From assembly GCF_025717535.1 (NCBI RefSeq), contig NZ_JAJIRO010000001.1, positions 1,488,001 through 1,552,000 of the forward strand: a DNA stretch of 64,000 nucleotides. Reading direction: 5' to 3'. This DNA is from Paucibacter sp. Y2R2-4. Lineage in GTDB: Bacteria > Pseudomonadota > Gammaproteobacteria > Burkholderiales > Burkholderiaceae_C. The notes beneath the pieces are model-generated. The model was not told where the DNA came from, did not search any database, and saw only the letters and a list, made by a program, of their open reading frames with translations. Positions 35,398-43,417 of this stretch are shown here, in pieces. The translations under genes were made by a program, and so were the position numbers. Each line of letters begins with the position of its first letter. Within the stretch, counting starts at the first letter, position 1.

Positions 35398-36446
35398 TGT
35401 TGTTTACCTCGCTCACCATGCCCGGCTGGCTGACCGCCCCTAACCCCTTGAGCCGCTGGACGGCCACCGAGCAAATCGGCCTGCTCTTTGTGACCCTGTT
35501 CGGCCTCTTGCTCTTGACCAGCATCGGCAGCTTCATCAACGGCTTGCGCGAGCAAACGCAGGCCGAGCTTGACGATGATGACGCCGCAAGCCAAGCCAGG
35601 CACTTACGCCGCCAACGCTTTGCGCGCGAGTTGAAGCTGGTGTGGTTTGGCGCCACGGTGTTCTGGGGTGCCTGGGTGTCGGGGCCGCTGGGTGCCACGC
35701 TGCTCTTCGGCATCTTGAGTTTTTTGGCGCTGCGCGAGTTCATCACTTTGCTGCACACCCGGCGCGGCGACCACCGCAGCCTGATCTTGGCTTTTTTCTT
35801 CATCTTGCCGCTGCAGTACGCGCTGACCGGCGGGCGGCACTTTGATTTGTTCTCGGTGCTGATTCCGGTCTACAGCTTTCTGGCGATTCCGGTGGCCAGC
35901 GCGCTGGCCGGTGACCCAGCACGTTATCTGGAACGTAACGCCAAGATCCAGTGGGGCATCATGGTCTGCGTCTACGGGCTTTCGCATGCGCCGGCGCTCT
36001 TGTTGCTGGAGTTTCCGGGCTATTTGGGGCGCGGCGCCTTTTTGCTGTTCTTCTTGGTGGCGGTGGTGGCCTTTGGCCAGTTTGTGCAGTTGGCGGCGAG
36101 CCGGCGCCTGCGCCGCCGCCCAGTGGCCCGGCACATCAGCCGAGAGTTCTCCATGCGAGCCTGGTGGCTGGGCAGCCTGGGTGCGGCCTTGATGGGCTCG
36201 GCGCTGTTTTGGATCACGCCTTTTGACGCGCTGCAAGCCATGGCCATGGCCTTCATTGCCGCCGGCGCCGGCAGCTTTGGCGGCCTGGTGATGCTGGCGC
36301 TGAAGCGCGACGCGGGCGTGCGCAGCTGGGGCAACCTCAGCTCCATCACCGGCGCCGTGGGGCTCTTGGACCGCATCGCCGTGCTCTGCTTCGCCGCCCC
36401 GGTGTTCTTCCATTCGGTGCGCTGGTATTTCAAGCTCTCGCTCTGA
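35397..36446 (+). CDS. CdsA-like phosphatidate cytidylyltransferase
   Basis: A 349-residue polytopic membrane enzyme of the CDP-diglyceride synthetase family, which makes CDP-diacylglycerol from phosphatidate and CTP. Eight or so hydrophobic segments are visible and the C-terminal signature region reads LALKRDAGVRSWG, close to the family's S-x2-KR-x4-KD pattern, though the second lysine is replaced by arginine. This looks like a second, non-housekeeping copy linked to a PlsC homologue. Its ATG shares a base with the preceding stop codon. Confidence 0.85.
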   Translation: MLFTSLTMPGWLTAPNPLSRWTATEQIGLLFVTLFGLLLLTSIGSFINGLREQTQAELDDDDAASQARHLRRQRFARELKLVWFGATVFWGAWVSGPLGATLLFGILSFLALREFITLLHTRRGDHRSLILAFFFILPLQYALTGGRHFDLFSVLIPVYSFLAIPVASALAGDPARYLERNAKIQWGIMVCVYGLSHAPALLLLEFPGYLGRGAFLLFFLVAVVAFGQFVQLAASRRLRRRPVARHISREFSMRAWWLGSLGAALMGSALFWITPFDALQAMAMAFIAAGAGSFGGLVMLALKRDAGVRSWGNLSSITGAVGLLDRIAVLCFAAPVFFHSVRWYFKLSL

Positions 36447-36476
36447 TTCACGGCCGCAGCCTGCGACACTTGCGGC

Positions 36477-36581
36477 ATGAGAATTCTTGGCATTGACCCC
36501 GGCTTACAAACAACGGGTTTTAGCTTTGGCCCGGCGCTGGCGCGCCTTCACGTCCGCTGCGCGGACATGAGCCGCCACTGA
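36477..36581 (+). pseudogene. Duplicated 5' fragment of ruvC
   Basis: An ATG opens 34 codons, the first 15 encoding [15 protein letters not shown], identical to the N terminus of RuvC that begins 144 bases downstream. The exact shared block is 33 bases (36489-36521 and 36633-36665). After it the frame runs into unrelated sequence and stops at TGA. Confidence 0.85.
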
Positions 36582-36620
36582 AACCCTTTCACTGTCTCAC
36601 CCTTTTTCGGACTCACTCCC

Positions 36621-37169
36621 TTGCGCATCCTCGGCATTGACCCCGGCTTACAAACAACGGGTTTTGGCGTCATCGACGCTGATGGGCCGAGGCTGAGCTA
36701 TGTGGCCAGTGGCACCATCAAGACCAGCGCGGTGGCGACTGGCGATCTGCCGGGCCGTTTGAAGATCATTTTTGACGGCGTCCGGGAAGTCACCGAACGC
36801 TACCAGGCGCAGTGCGCGGCGGTGGAGATCGTCTTCGTCAACGTCAACCCGCAGTCGACGCTATTGCTGGGCCAAGCGCGCGGCGCGGCGATCACCGCCT
36901 TGGTGTCCAAGGATCTGCCGGTGTCGGAGTACACCGCCTTGCAGATGAAGAAGGCCATCGTCGGCAACGGCCATGCCAAGAAAGAACAGGTGCAGCACAT
37001 GGTGCAAAGGCTCTTGAACTTGCCGTCTGAGCCCGGCAAGGACGCGGCCGACGCCCTGGGTCTGGCCATCATGCACGCCCACGCTAGCGTCAGCTTCGCG
37101 GCCATGAGCCGCAGCACCACCTTGCAGCGCCGCCAGCACGCGCAGTTCAAGGGCGGACGCACCTATTGA
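36621..37169 (+). CDS. ruvC: Holliday junction resolvase RuvC
   Basis: A 182-residue endonuclease that resolves Holliday junctions with RuvAB. The retroviral-integrase-like fold shows catalytic Asp7 in LGIDPGL, Glu in AVEIVF, and the acidic pair in [11 protein letters not shown], plus the K-rich [11 protein letters not shown]. It starts with TTG. A copy of its 5' end with an ATG lies just upstream. ruvA and ruvB are not adjacent, unlike in many betaproteobacteria. Confidence 0.93.
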   Translation: MRILGIDPGLQTTGFGVIDADGPRLSYVASGTIKTSAVATGDLPGRLKIIFDGVREVTERYQAQCAAVEIVFVNVNPQSTLLLGQARGAAITALVSKDLPVSEYTALQMKKAIVGNGHAKKEQVQHMVQRLLNLPSEPGKDAADALGLAIMHAHASVSFAAMSRSTTLQRRQHAQFKGGRTY

Positions 37170-37191
37170 TGAGTCACCGCAAAAGCCCGCC

Positions 37192-37518
37192 ATGCAAGAC
37201 GATGAGATTGCCCGCCATCTCCAAGAAGCGCTGAAGTCTGGGGAGTTGAAACTGGCCGAGAGTTTCGGCAAGCCGCTGCAGGAAGACGCCGGCTGGGAGG
37301 CCACGCCGGATGGCCTGCGCATGCCCTTCAAGGTCTTGAAGAACGCCGGCATGGCGCCGCCCGAGGTCGAACTCTTTCATCGCCGTGCGGCCTTGCAAGA
37401 CTCGATCACGCAGTGCAGCGACGAAGCCGAGCGACAGCTGCTGATGCGCGAATTGAGCGATTTGCAGCAGCGCATCGCCTTGCGCCTGGATGCCTTGCGC
37501 AGCAGCAGCAGACTCTGA
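37192..37518 (+). CDS. DUF1992-like small protein
   Basis: A 108-residue cytoplasmic protein that matches the DUF1992 (DnaJ-associated domain) pattern: EIARHLQEALKSGELKLAES, FGKPLQED and PFKVLKNAGMAPPEVEL. Function unknown. It lies 22 bases behind ruvC, so co-transcription is likely. Confidence 0.75.
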   Translation: MQDDEIARHLQEALKSGELKLAESFGKPLQEDAGWEATPDGLRMPFKVLKNAGMAPPEVELFHRRAALQDSITQCSDEAERQLLMRELSDLQQRIALRLDALRSSSRL

Positions 37519-37540
37519 ACTCGGCCCAGCGAAAAGTAAA

Positions 37541-37573
37541 ACGGCCGGAGCGCTGCAAGAGCGTTCCGGCCGT
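37541..37573 (-). terminator. Intrinsic terminator of PEP-CTERM gene
   Basis: A 14-base stem ACGGCCGGAGCGCT/AGCGTTCCGGCCGT (one G-T pair) with loop GCAAG; on the minus strand it is followed by TTTTACTTTT. It should end the gene at 37625-38122 and perhaps help ruvC transcripts. Confidence 0.8.
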
Positions 37574-37624
37574 GACCGATCGTTAGTTCGGTGGTTCAGC
37601 AAAGCGCCCTCTCGGGCGCTCACA

Positions 37625-38122
37625 TCAGGCTTGCTGGCGACGACGGCGAGCGATGCTGCCCACCACGGCCAAACCAGCCAGGCCCAGAGCCCAGGTCGAG
37701 GGCTCGGGCACGGCGCTGATGGCGAAGCTACCTCCGCTCGCATCGCCAAGTGCGGGCTTGTAGAAGAAGTACGCATCGCTAACGTCTTCACTGCCCGAGT
37801 TCAAGGTCAGCACCGCAGCGGGCGTATCGTACTGATAGCTCAGACCCAGGAACACGCCATTCTGGAAGTCAGCCGTCGGCGCCGCAGTGGCGTCAGCCAA
37901 GCCATAGTTGTGGCCCAGAAAGTTCAGGCTGAAGCTGGTGAGCAGCAGGCTCTGAAAGCCTGTGCCGCTTGGCGCGGCTTCGGCGTAGCTGTACTCGCCG
38001 CTGAAGCTCTGTCCCAGCAAGGGTCCAGAGTCAAGCGAGACATTGAAGTTGAAGCTGGCGGCGTGGCTTGCCAGGCTGGCCAGGCCCAAGGCCAGGGCGA
38101 TGGTGGATTTGCGGAACATCAT
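37625..38122 (-). CDS. PEP-CTERM sorting-domain protein
   Basis: A 165-residue exported protein. Signal peptide MMFRKSTIALALGLASLASHA, one domain, and a C-terminal VPEPSTWALGLAGLAVVG with basic tail RRRRQQA, the PEP-CTERM signal. Its middle is not recognised. It lies 17 bases behind the nuclease gene; both are transcribed leftward and could be co-expressed. Two adjacent ATGs (38122 and 38119) are possible starts. Confidence 0.85.
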   Translation of the reverse strand: MMFRKSTIALALGLASLASHAASFNFNVSLDSGPLLGQSFSGEYSYAEAAPSGTGFQSLLLTSFSLNFLGHNYGLADATAAPTADFQNGVFLGLSYQYDTPAAVLTLNSGSEDVSDAYFFYKPALGDASGGSFAISAVPEPSTWALGLAGLAVVGSIARRRRQQA

Positions 38123-38139
38123 GATGGGTTCTCCTCGAA

Positions 38140-41100
38140 TTAGAACTTGAAGCTATTGGCTTGCACGGCAGCGCATGCCACACCCTTGAGCGTAACCACC
38201 GGACGCGACTTGGCAAATCCAGCCGAGCCATCGGGGTCATAACCGATCAGCGCGCCACCGGCGGATGTCGAGCAGGTCACAAAGCCCTGGGCCAATGGAT
38301 CGTTGCTGTTGATGCCGACGTTGCGCAACAAGCCCGTGAAGACCAGCAGATCGACGCCCGGTTTGAAGTCAGTAATGGTGTCTAGGCCATCGGCGCCGGT
38401 GTTGTAGACGAACTGATCACGACCGCCGTTGCCCGTCAGGGTGTCACGACCCAGACCGCCTTCGATCACATCATCACCGGGCGTGCCGACGATCACATCA
38501 TTGGCATTCGTGCCCTTGATGTTCTTGACCAGATTCAAGCCCAGCACCATCGGATCATGGTCAGAGGACTTGAACGCTGTCGGCTGGTAGTAGCCGGCGG
38601 GGTTGAACTCGGTGTTGTAGTCAATCACCGTCGGCTCATCCGCATTGATGTGCCAAGAAGTGGCGTAGCTGACCTTGGAGACGATGGACGGCGTGCCGAA
38701 ACCGTGGTCCAAGCGGCCAGCGAAGCCGTCGAACACATAGGAGTAATCGGCCGGGTCAAACTGGCCGACCAGATCGACGATGGCGCCATCGCTGGTCAGT
38801 TGATGGATAGGATCTTCTTGCGCATAAGCATTGAAGTCACCCAGCAAGACCACGTCTTGCGTGCCAGCCGTGACTTGCACTTGAGACACAAAGGTCCGCA
38901 GGCGCTTGGCTTGCTCGACGCGGTGGGCGTTGTAGCAGCCTTGCAGATCGCCCTGGTCAGCGTCCACGCCGGCAGCGCCGCTGCAGCTCTTGGACTTGAG
39001 GTGATTGACCACCACCGCGAAGCGCTCACCGTTCGGCGCCTGGAAGCCTTGGGCATAGGTCGGGCGGTTGTTGACCGGGTCGGTGTCCGACAAGGTCGAG
39101 CCAATCAGCTTGAGCTTGGCGGGCTTGTAGATCATGGCCACGCGGATGGCGTCGTCACCGGTGTCTGCAGGCAATGGGGCTGCGGCGTAAGTGCCTGCAC
39201 CCATGGCCGTGTTCAGGCCATCGACCAGGTTCTGCAGCGCCACATTGCCATTGTTTTGGATCTCCATCAGACCCACCACATCGGCGTTCATGGTGCTGAT
39301 CGAAGCCACCAGCTTGTTGCGCTGACGGTTGAACTCATTCAGGTTGTCGGCACCGCGGCAGTTGGCGGCCGACACCGCACCGCCCAGGCTGCAACCTTGG
39401 CCGGTCTTGCCGTCAGCAGTTTGGCCGTTGGTGAAGGTGGTGAAGTAGTTCAAGACATTGGCACTGGCGATGCGCACATTGCCGCCGACCGCAGGGGCTG
39501 TGGCCGAGCGCGGGTTGCTGCGTGCGAACACTGGCTTGCCGACCGGCTGCAGGCGGTACATATACGCGCCAGTGCTGGTGTTGCTGGTGGCTGGGCCGTA
39601 GTCGATCACACCGGTCAGCGACTCGATGGTGTCGCCAGCGCGCACCGTCATGTCCTCGCCGATGAAAGGCACCGGGTTCGGGTTCTGAGCGCCGTTGTTA
39701 TCGTCCAAGATGATGGCGCGGTCCAGATTGGCCTTGGCCAGGGCCTGCGCATCCGGTCCGGGGCGCATCACATTGGTGGGGTTCAACAAGCGACCACCGG
39801 CGGCCAAGGTCAGCTGACCATAGCGACCCAGGAAGTAGTTCTGCTGAACCATCACCGGGCCGGTCAGATTGACCAGCATGCCTTCATAGGCTTCCAGGCC
39901 GCCGCTGGGCAGCGTGGCCAAATTGACGGCGATGGGTGCCACGGCATTGCCGCTGCTGGCCACGGACAAGCCGGTGATGTTTTTCAGCTGAGTGATGGAG
40001 CTCTTGCCCGAAGTGAACTCGGTCACCAAGCCGCTCAAGCGAACTTCTTGGCCGACGCTGACGGAGGGCGCGCTGACGGTGTAGACAAAGATGCCGTCCG
40101 AAGTGGCAGGGTCACCATCACCGAGGCGGTCTTGCATGTAGAAGCCGGTCGAGGTGAGGTAGGTGACGATGCCGCCGGTGCTGACGGTCGCGCCGTCCAT
40201 CGGGCTCTTGTCGCCGCTGCCTTGGATGCTGTAGATGGGTGTGAAGCCGGCGGCCGTCACCTTGATGGCGCAGCTGGCGGTTTGCGCTTCGTTATTGGCC
40301 CAGTTCAGGTTCAGGCTGTAGCTGCCACCAGCCACGCTGCTGGCGACTTCAATTTCTTGAGTGGCCGTGCCGCCATCGGCGGTGGCAGGCGTGAAACGGC
40401 CCAAAGTGAAAGCTGCGGGCCAGCTGCCGCTGATGGCCGCCGAGTTGACGATGCTGTCGGCATCGCTGGCGCTGACGCTGAAGCGGGTGGCGGTGCCAGC
40501 GGTGACATTGGTGTCGGGGCAGACCGGCACGATGGGCTTGTCCAACGGCGGAACCACGCCGCCGCAGACATTGGCCGGCGTGGCCAGGCTGCGCGGTGTG
40601 GGGGCGGCGACATTGAAGTCGCCGCTGTTGTTGTCGGTATCCAGGCAACCCGCGTTCTTGCGCTGGGCGGCGGTGGTGTTGCTCAGTGCCGGCGTCGCGC
40701 TGGCTTCGCTGCCATTGACGGCGCCATAGCCCACCAAATCCACCAAGCTGCCACCGCTGGGGTTGGCACCGTTCAAGGGGGTGATGGAAGACGCCAGGGC
40801 GACCTTGCCGTCGGTGCCGGACATGAGGATGCCGGCGTTCACGTCACCGGTCAGCAGCGTGCCGCCCGTGCCTGCGCCTTGGGCGATCAGGAAATAACGG
40901 CCCGGCTCCAACACGGTGTTGGCAGGAATCGCGGTGACCTGCCAGCTGGTGCCGGCCTTGGCGCCATATTGCACCGACCAGCCGCCGATGTTCACGGCGC
41001 TCTGACCCGCATTGAAGATCTCAATGAAATCGTTCTTGATCGTGGCGCCGGTATTGCCGCCACCGCCATAAACCTGGCTGATGACGATGCCGCTGGCAGA

Positions 41101-41163
41101 AGCCATGACCGCAGGGACTGCAAAAGCCGCGGCCACGAGGGCGGCGAGAGTTTTCAATTTCAT
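38140..41163 (-). CDS. ExeM/NucH family secreted endonuclease with RTX-type tail
   Basis: A 1007-residue extracellular nuclease. After a signal peptide (LAALVAAAFAVPAVMA) come an LTD domain (ISQVYGGGGN...NDFIEIFN), a cadherin/Ig-like segment, an OB-like region and the endonuclease/exonuclease/phosphatase domain (GLMEIQNNGN, VLLGDFNAYAQEDPIHQL, SSDHDPMVLGL). The C terminus has RTX-like calcium-binding repeats (GTNANDVIVGTPGDDVIEGG, GRDTLTGNGGRDQFVY). It probably degrades extracellular DNA for nutrient gain or biofilm turnover. The ATG at 41163 follows GGAA; longer frames lack the signal peptide. Confidence 0.9.
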   Translation of the reverse strand: MKLKTLAALVAAAFAVPAVMASASGIVISQVYGGGGNTGATIKNDFIEIFNAGQSAVNIGGWSVQYGAKAGTSWQVTAIPANTVLEPGRYFLIAQGAGTGGTLLTGDVNAGILMSGTDGKVALASSITPLNGANPSGGSLVDLVGYGAVNGSEASATPALSNTTAAQRKNAGCLDTDNNSGDFNVAAPTPRSLATPANVCGGVVPPLDKPIVPVCPDTNVTAGTATRFSVSASDADSIVNSAAISGSWPAAFTLGRFTPATADGGTATQEIEVASSVAGGSYSLNLNWANNEAQTASCAIKVTAAGFTPIYSIQGSGDKSPMDGATVSTGGIVTYLTSTGFYMQDRLGDGDPATSDGIFVYTVSAPSVSVGQEVRLSGLVTEFTSGKSSITQLKNITGLSVASSGNAVAPIAVNLATLPSGGLEAYEGMLVNLTGPVMVQQNYFLGRYGQLTLAAGGRLLNPTNVMRPGPDAQALAKANLDRAIILDDNNGAQNPNPVPFIGEDMTVRAGDTIESLTGVIDYGPATSNTSTGAYMYRLQPVGKPVFARSNPRSATAPAVGGNVRIASANVLNYFTTFTNGQTADGKTGQGCSLGGAVSAANCRGADNLNEFNRQRNKLVASISTMNADVVGLMEIQNNGNVALQNLVDGLNTAMGAGTYAAAPLPADTGDDAIRVAMIYKPAKLKLIGSTLSDTDPVNNRPTYAQGFQAPNGERFAVVVNHLKSKSCSGAAGVDADQGDLQGCYNAHRVEQAKRLRTFVSQVQVTAGTQDVVLLGDFNAYAQEDPIHQLTSDGAIVDLVGQFDPADYSYVFDGFAGRLDHGFGTPSIVSKVSYATSWHINADEPTVIDYNTEFNPAGYYQPTAFKSSDHDPMVLGLNLVKNIKGTNANDVIVGTPGDDVIEGGLGRDTLTGNGGRDQFVYNTGADGLDTITDFKPGVDLLVFTGLLRNVGINSNDPLAQGFVTCSTSAGGALIGYDPDGSAGFAKSRPVVTLKGVACAAVQANSFKF

Positions 41164-41659
41164 GCTGATTCCAAAAGGAAAGGAAGGGTTTGTTGAGATC
41201 CTGAAACAGGACGGGCTCCACGAAATACCGGACCTTTTCAGCAAGCTGCGTTTGGCGGGTGGCAAACGTTTGCACCTCCCCACTATCGCCTTGCTCTGCG
41301 ACCCGTTGCGACGAATGCTAGCGAGAAAATGTGACAGCTTGAGCCACCGCATTTGCGGGGGGTTAGCAGACCCACCTCCTGCGGTCACCGATATTCAAGG
41401 GGTTTACCCATGATCCCTTCAGATCAATGTCAAACAAATGATTCAATCTGAAACAAAAGCCGCTTCGAGTGACATCGCCCCCTCGCGCTAACAGGCACCG
41501 CCCACGGGCAAACACCTAGCGCGAAAATGCACACCGGATCGGCGTGAGTTCGGCCCTCGCACCACGGCAACTCGAGCCCGAGCCAAATACTGGCCCCCAC
41601 ATAGAATCAGCGCCATTCCTAGGCCGGTTCGCCCTGCGCAGCCCTCGAGACTTGCCCCC
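41164..41659. other. Intergenic region between nuclease and ABC exporter
   Basis: About 500 bases between divergent genes, containing both promoters. A CTGTCACA half site (41330s, minus strand) resembles half a Pho box but lacks a partner. No gene or clear operator seen. Confidence 0.5.
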
Positions 41660-43417
41660 ATGACCCTGAAACAAATGCTTGTCGGCTTCGTGCGCCGGCA
41701 TTGGACGGCCTATGCCTCCGCCGCCGTCATGTTGGCCAGCATTGCACTGCTGACCGTCTGGATTCCGCGCCAAGTGGGCCATGTGGTGGACGGTTTGGTG
41801 GCCGGCTCGCTGCGCGGCCCCGCCTTGCTGAAAGAGCTGGGCCTCTTGGTCGCCTGCGGTCTGGCGATTTACCTGCTGCGCGTGGGCTGGCGACTGGCGC
41901 TGTTTGCCGCGGCTTATCGCCTGGGCCAAGAGCTGCGCACCCGGCTCTATCAAGGCCTGACCCTGCAAGGCCCGGTGTTCTTTCAAAGCAAGCGCACCGG
42001 CGACCTGATGGCGCTGGCCACCAATGACATTGACGCGGTGGAAATGGCGGCCGGCGAGGCCTTGCTGGCCGCTTTTGATGGCTCACTCACGCTGATCCTG
42101 GTGCTCAGCATGATGACGCTGGGCATCGACTGGCGGCTCGGCCTGGCCGCGCTGATCCCCTTCCCCTTCATGGCCTTCGCTTTTTGGCGCATTTCCAATC
42201 AGGTGCACCTGGCTTGGCAGAGTTCGCTGTCGCGGTTTTCCACACTGAACCAGCATGTGCAAGAAGGCTTGGCCGGCGTGCGCACCTTGCGCGCTTTGGG
42301 TCTGGTGCCACGCAATACCCGTCAGTTCAGCGAGTTAGCGGACAGCGCCGGCGAAGCCAGCTATCGCGCCCAGCGCTGGGAGGCGGCCTTTGAGCCCGCC
42401 GTTGGCATGACGCTGAGCGCGGCGATGACGATTGCCTTGGGCCTGGGCGGCTGGCTGGTGGCGCGCCAAGAACTCAGCATCGGCCAACTGACCGCCTTCA
42501 CCATGTACCTGGGCCAGTTGATTTGGCCGATGTTTGCGGCCGGCTGGGTGCTCTCGCTGTTGGAGCGCGGCCGGGCGGCCTGGGACCGGCTGGCGCCCGT
42601 GCTGGATGCGCCGCTGACGCTGCTGGACAGCGGTCAGCAAGCATTGCCGGATCAGGCGCGGGTGGCCTTTGAGCAGGTCAGCTTTCTGTACCCAGAGGCC
42701 GAGCGCCCAGCGCTGGACGAGATCAGCCTGCAGCTGCCACCCGGCCAGACCCTGGGCCTGGTGGGGCCAACCGGTGCAGGCAAGTCGACCGTGTTGCGGC
42801 TTTTGTTGCGCCAGTTCGAACCCTTGAGTGGGCAGGTGTCCATTGGTGGGCAGGCCTTGCCCAACCTGAGCCTGCAAGCGCTGCGCCTGGGCCTGGCCTG
42901 GGTGCCCCAAGAGCCCTTCTTATTCTCCGCCTCGATCGCCGAGAACATTGCGCTGGCCAAGCCCGACGCCAGCGCAGCCGAAATTCAAGCCGCTGCCCAA
43001 ATGGCCGCGGTGCATGAGGACATTGAGCGCCTGCCGCAGGGCTACGCCACCGAGATTGGCGAGCGCGGCGTCACCTTGTCGGGCGGGCAAAGACAGCGTG
43101 TGGCGATTGCTCGAGCGCTCTTGTCTGATGCGCCTTTGCTCTTGCTGGACGATGCGCTGTCGGCCGTGGACACCGGCACCGAGACGCAGATTCTTGAACA
43201 CCTGCGCGAGCTGCGCCGCAGCCGACCGGAGCGCAGCAGCCTGATCGTCAGCCACCGGCTCAGCGCGGTGATGGAGGCCGATCACATCATCGTTTTGCAG
43301 AACGGCCGCATCACCGAGCAAGGCAGCCACGCGGAGCTGCTGGCCCTGGAAGGCGGCTGGTACGCCAGCCAATGGCGTTATCAACAACTGGAGGCCAGCA
43401 TCGATGCCGAGCTCTGA
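41660..43417 (+). CDS. ABC exporter, MdlA/SmdA-type half
   Basis: A 585-residue fused membrane/ATPase ABC exporter half. Six transmembrane helices precede the nucleotide-binding domain with Walker A VGPTGAGKST (near residue 366), LSGGQRQRVAIARALL and Walker B LLLLDDALSAVD. The last residue of Walker B is Asp where an active exporter has Glu, as in MdlA, so its own catalytic site may be degenerate. It overlaps its partner by 14 bases and forms a heterodimer that likely expels lipids or drugs. Confidence 0.88.
   Translation: MTLKQMLVGFVRRHWTAYASAAVMLASIALLTVWIPRQVGHVVDGLVAGSLRGPALLKELGLLVACGLAIYLLRVGWRLALFAAAYRLGQELRTRLYQGLTLQGPVFFQSKRTGDLMALATNDIDAVEMAAGEALLAAFDGSLTLILVLSMMTLGIDWRLGLAALIPFPFMAFAFWRISNQVHLAWQSSLSRFSTLNQHVQEGLAGVRTLRALGLVPRNTRQFSELADSAGEASYRAQRWEAAFEPAVGMTLSAAMTIALGLGGWLVARQELSIGQLTAFTMYLGQLIWPMFAAGWVLSLLERGRAAWDRLAPVLDAPLTLLDSGQQALPDQARVAFEQVSFLYPEAERPALDEISLQLPPGQTLGLVGPTGAGKSTVLRLLLRQFEPLSGQVSIGGQALPNLSLQALRLGLAWVPQEPFLFSASIAENIALAKPDASAAEIQAAAQMAAVHEDIERLPQGYATEIGERGVTLSGGQRQRVAIARALLSDAPLLLLDDALSAVDTGTETQILEHLRELRRSRPERSSLIVSHRLSAVMEADHIIVLQNGRITEQGSHAELLALEGGWYASQWRYQQLEASIDAEL

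Noticed and set aside
38557-41196. Very long open frame antisense to the nuclease gene
   Set aside because: High-GC antisense frame on the opposite strand of a strongly supported gene; no motif, no start context, repetitive Gly/Val/His composition typical of shadow frames.
41325-41350. Possible Pho box upstream of the secreted nuclease
   Set aside because: Only one CTGTCA half site; the second repeat at 11-base spacing is missing.
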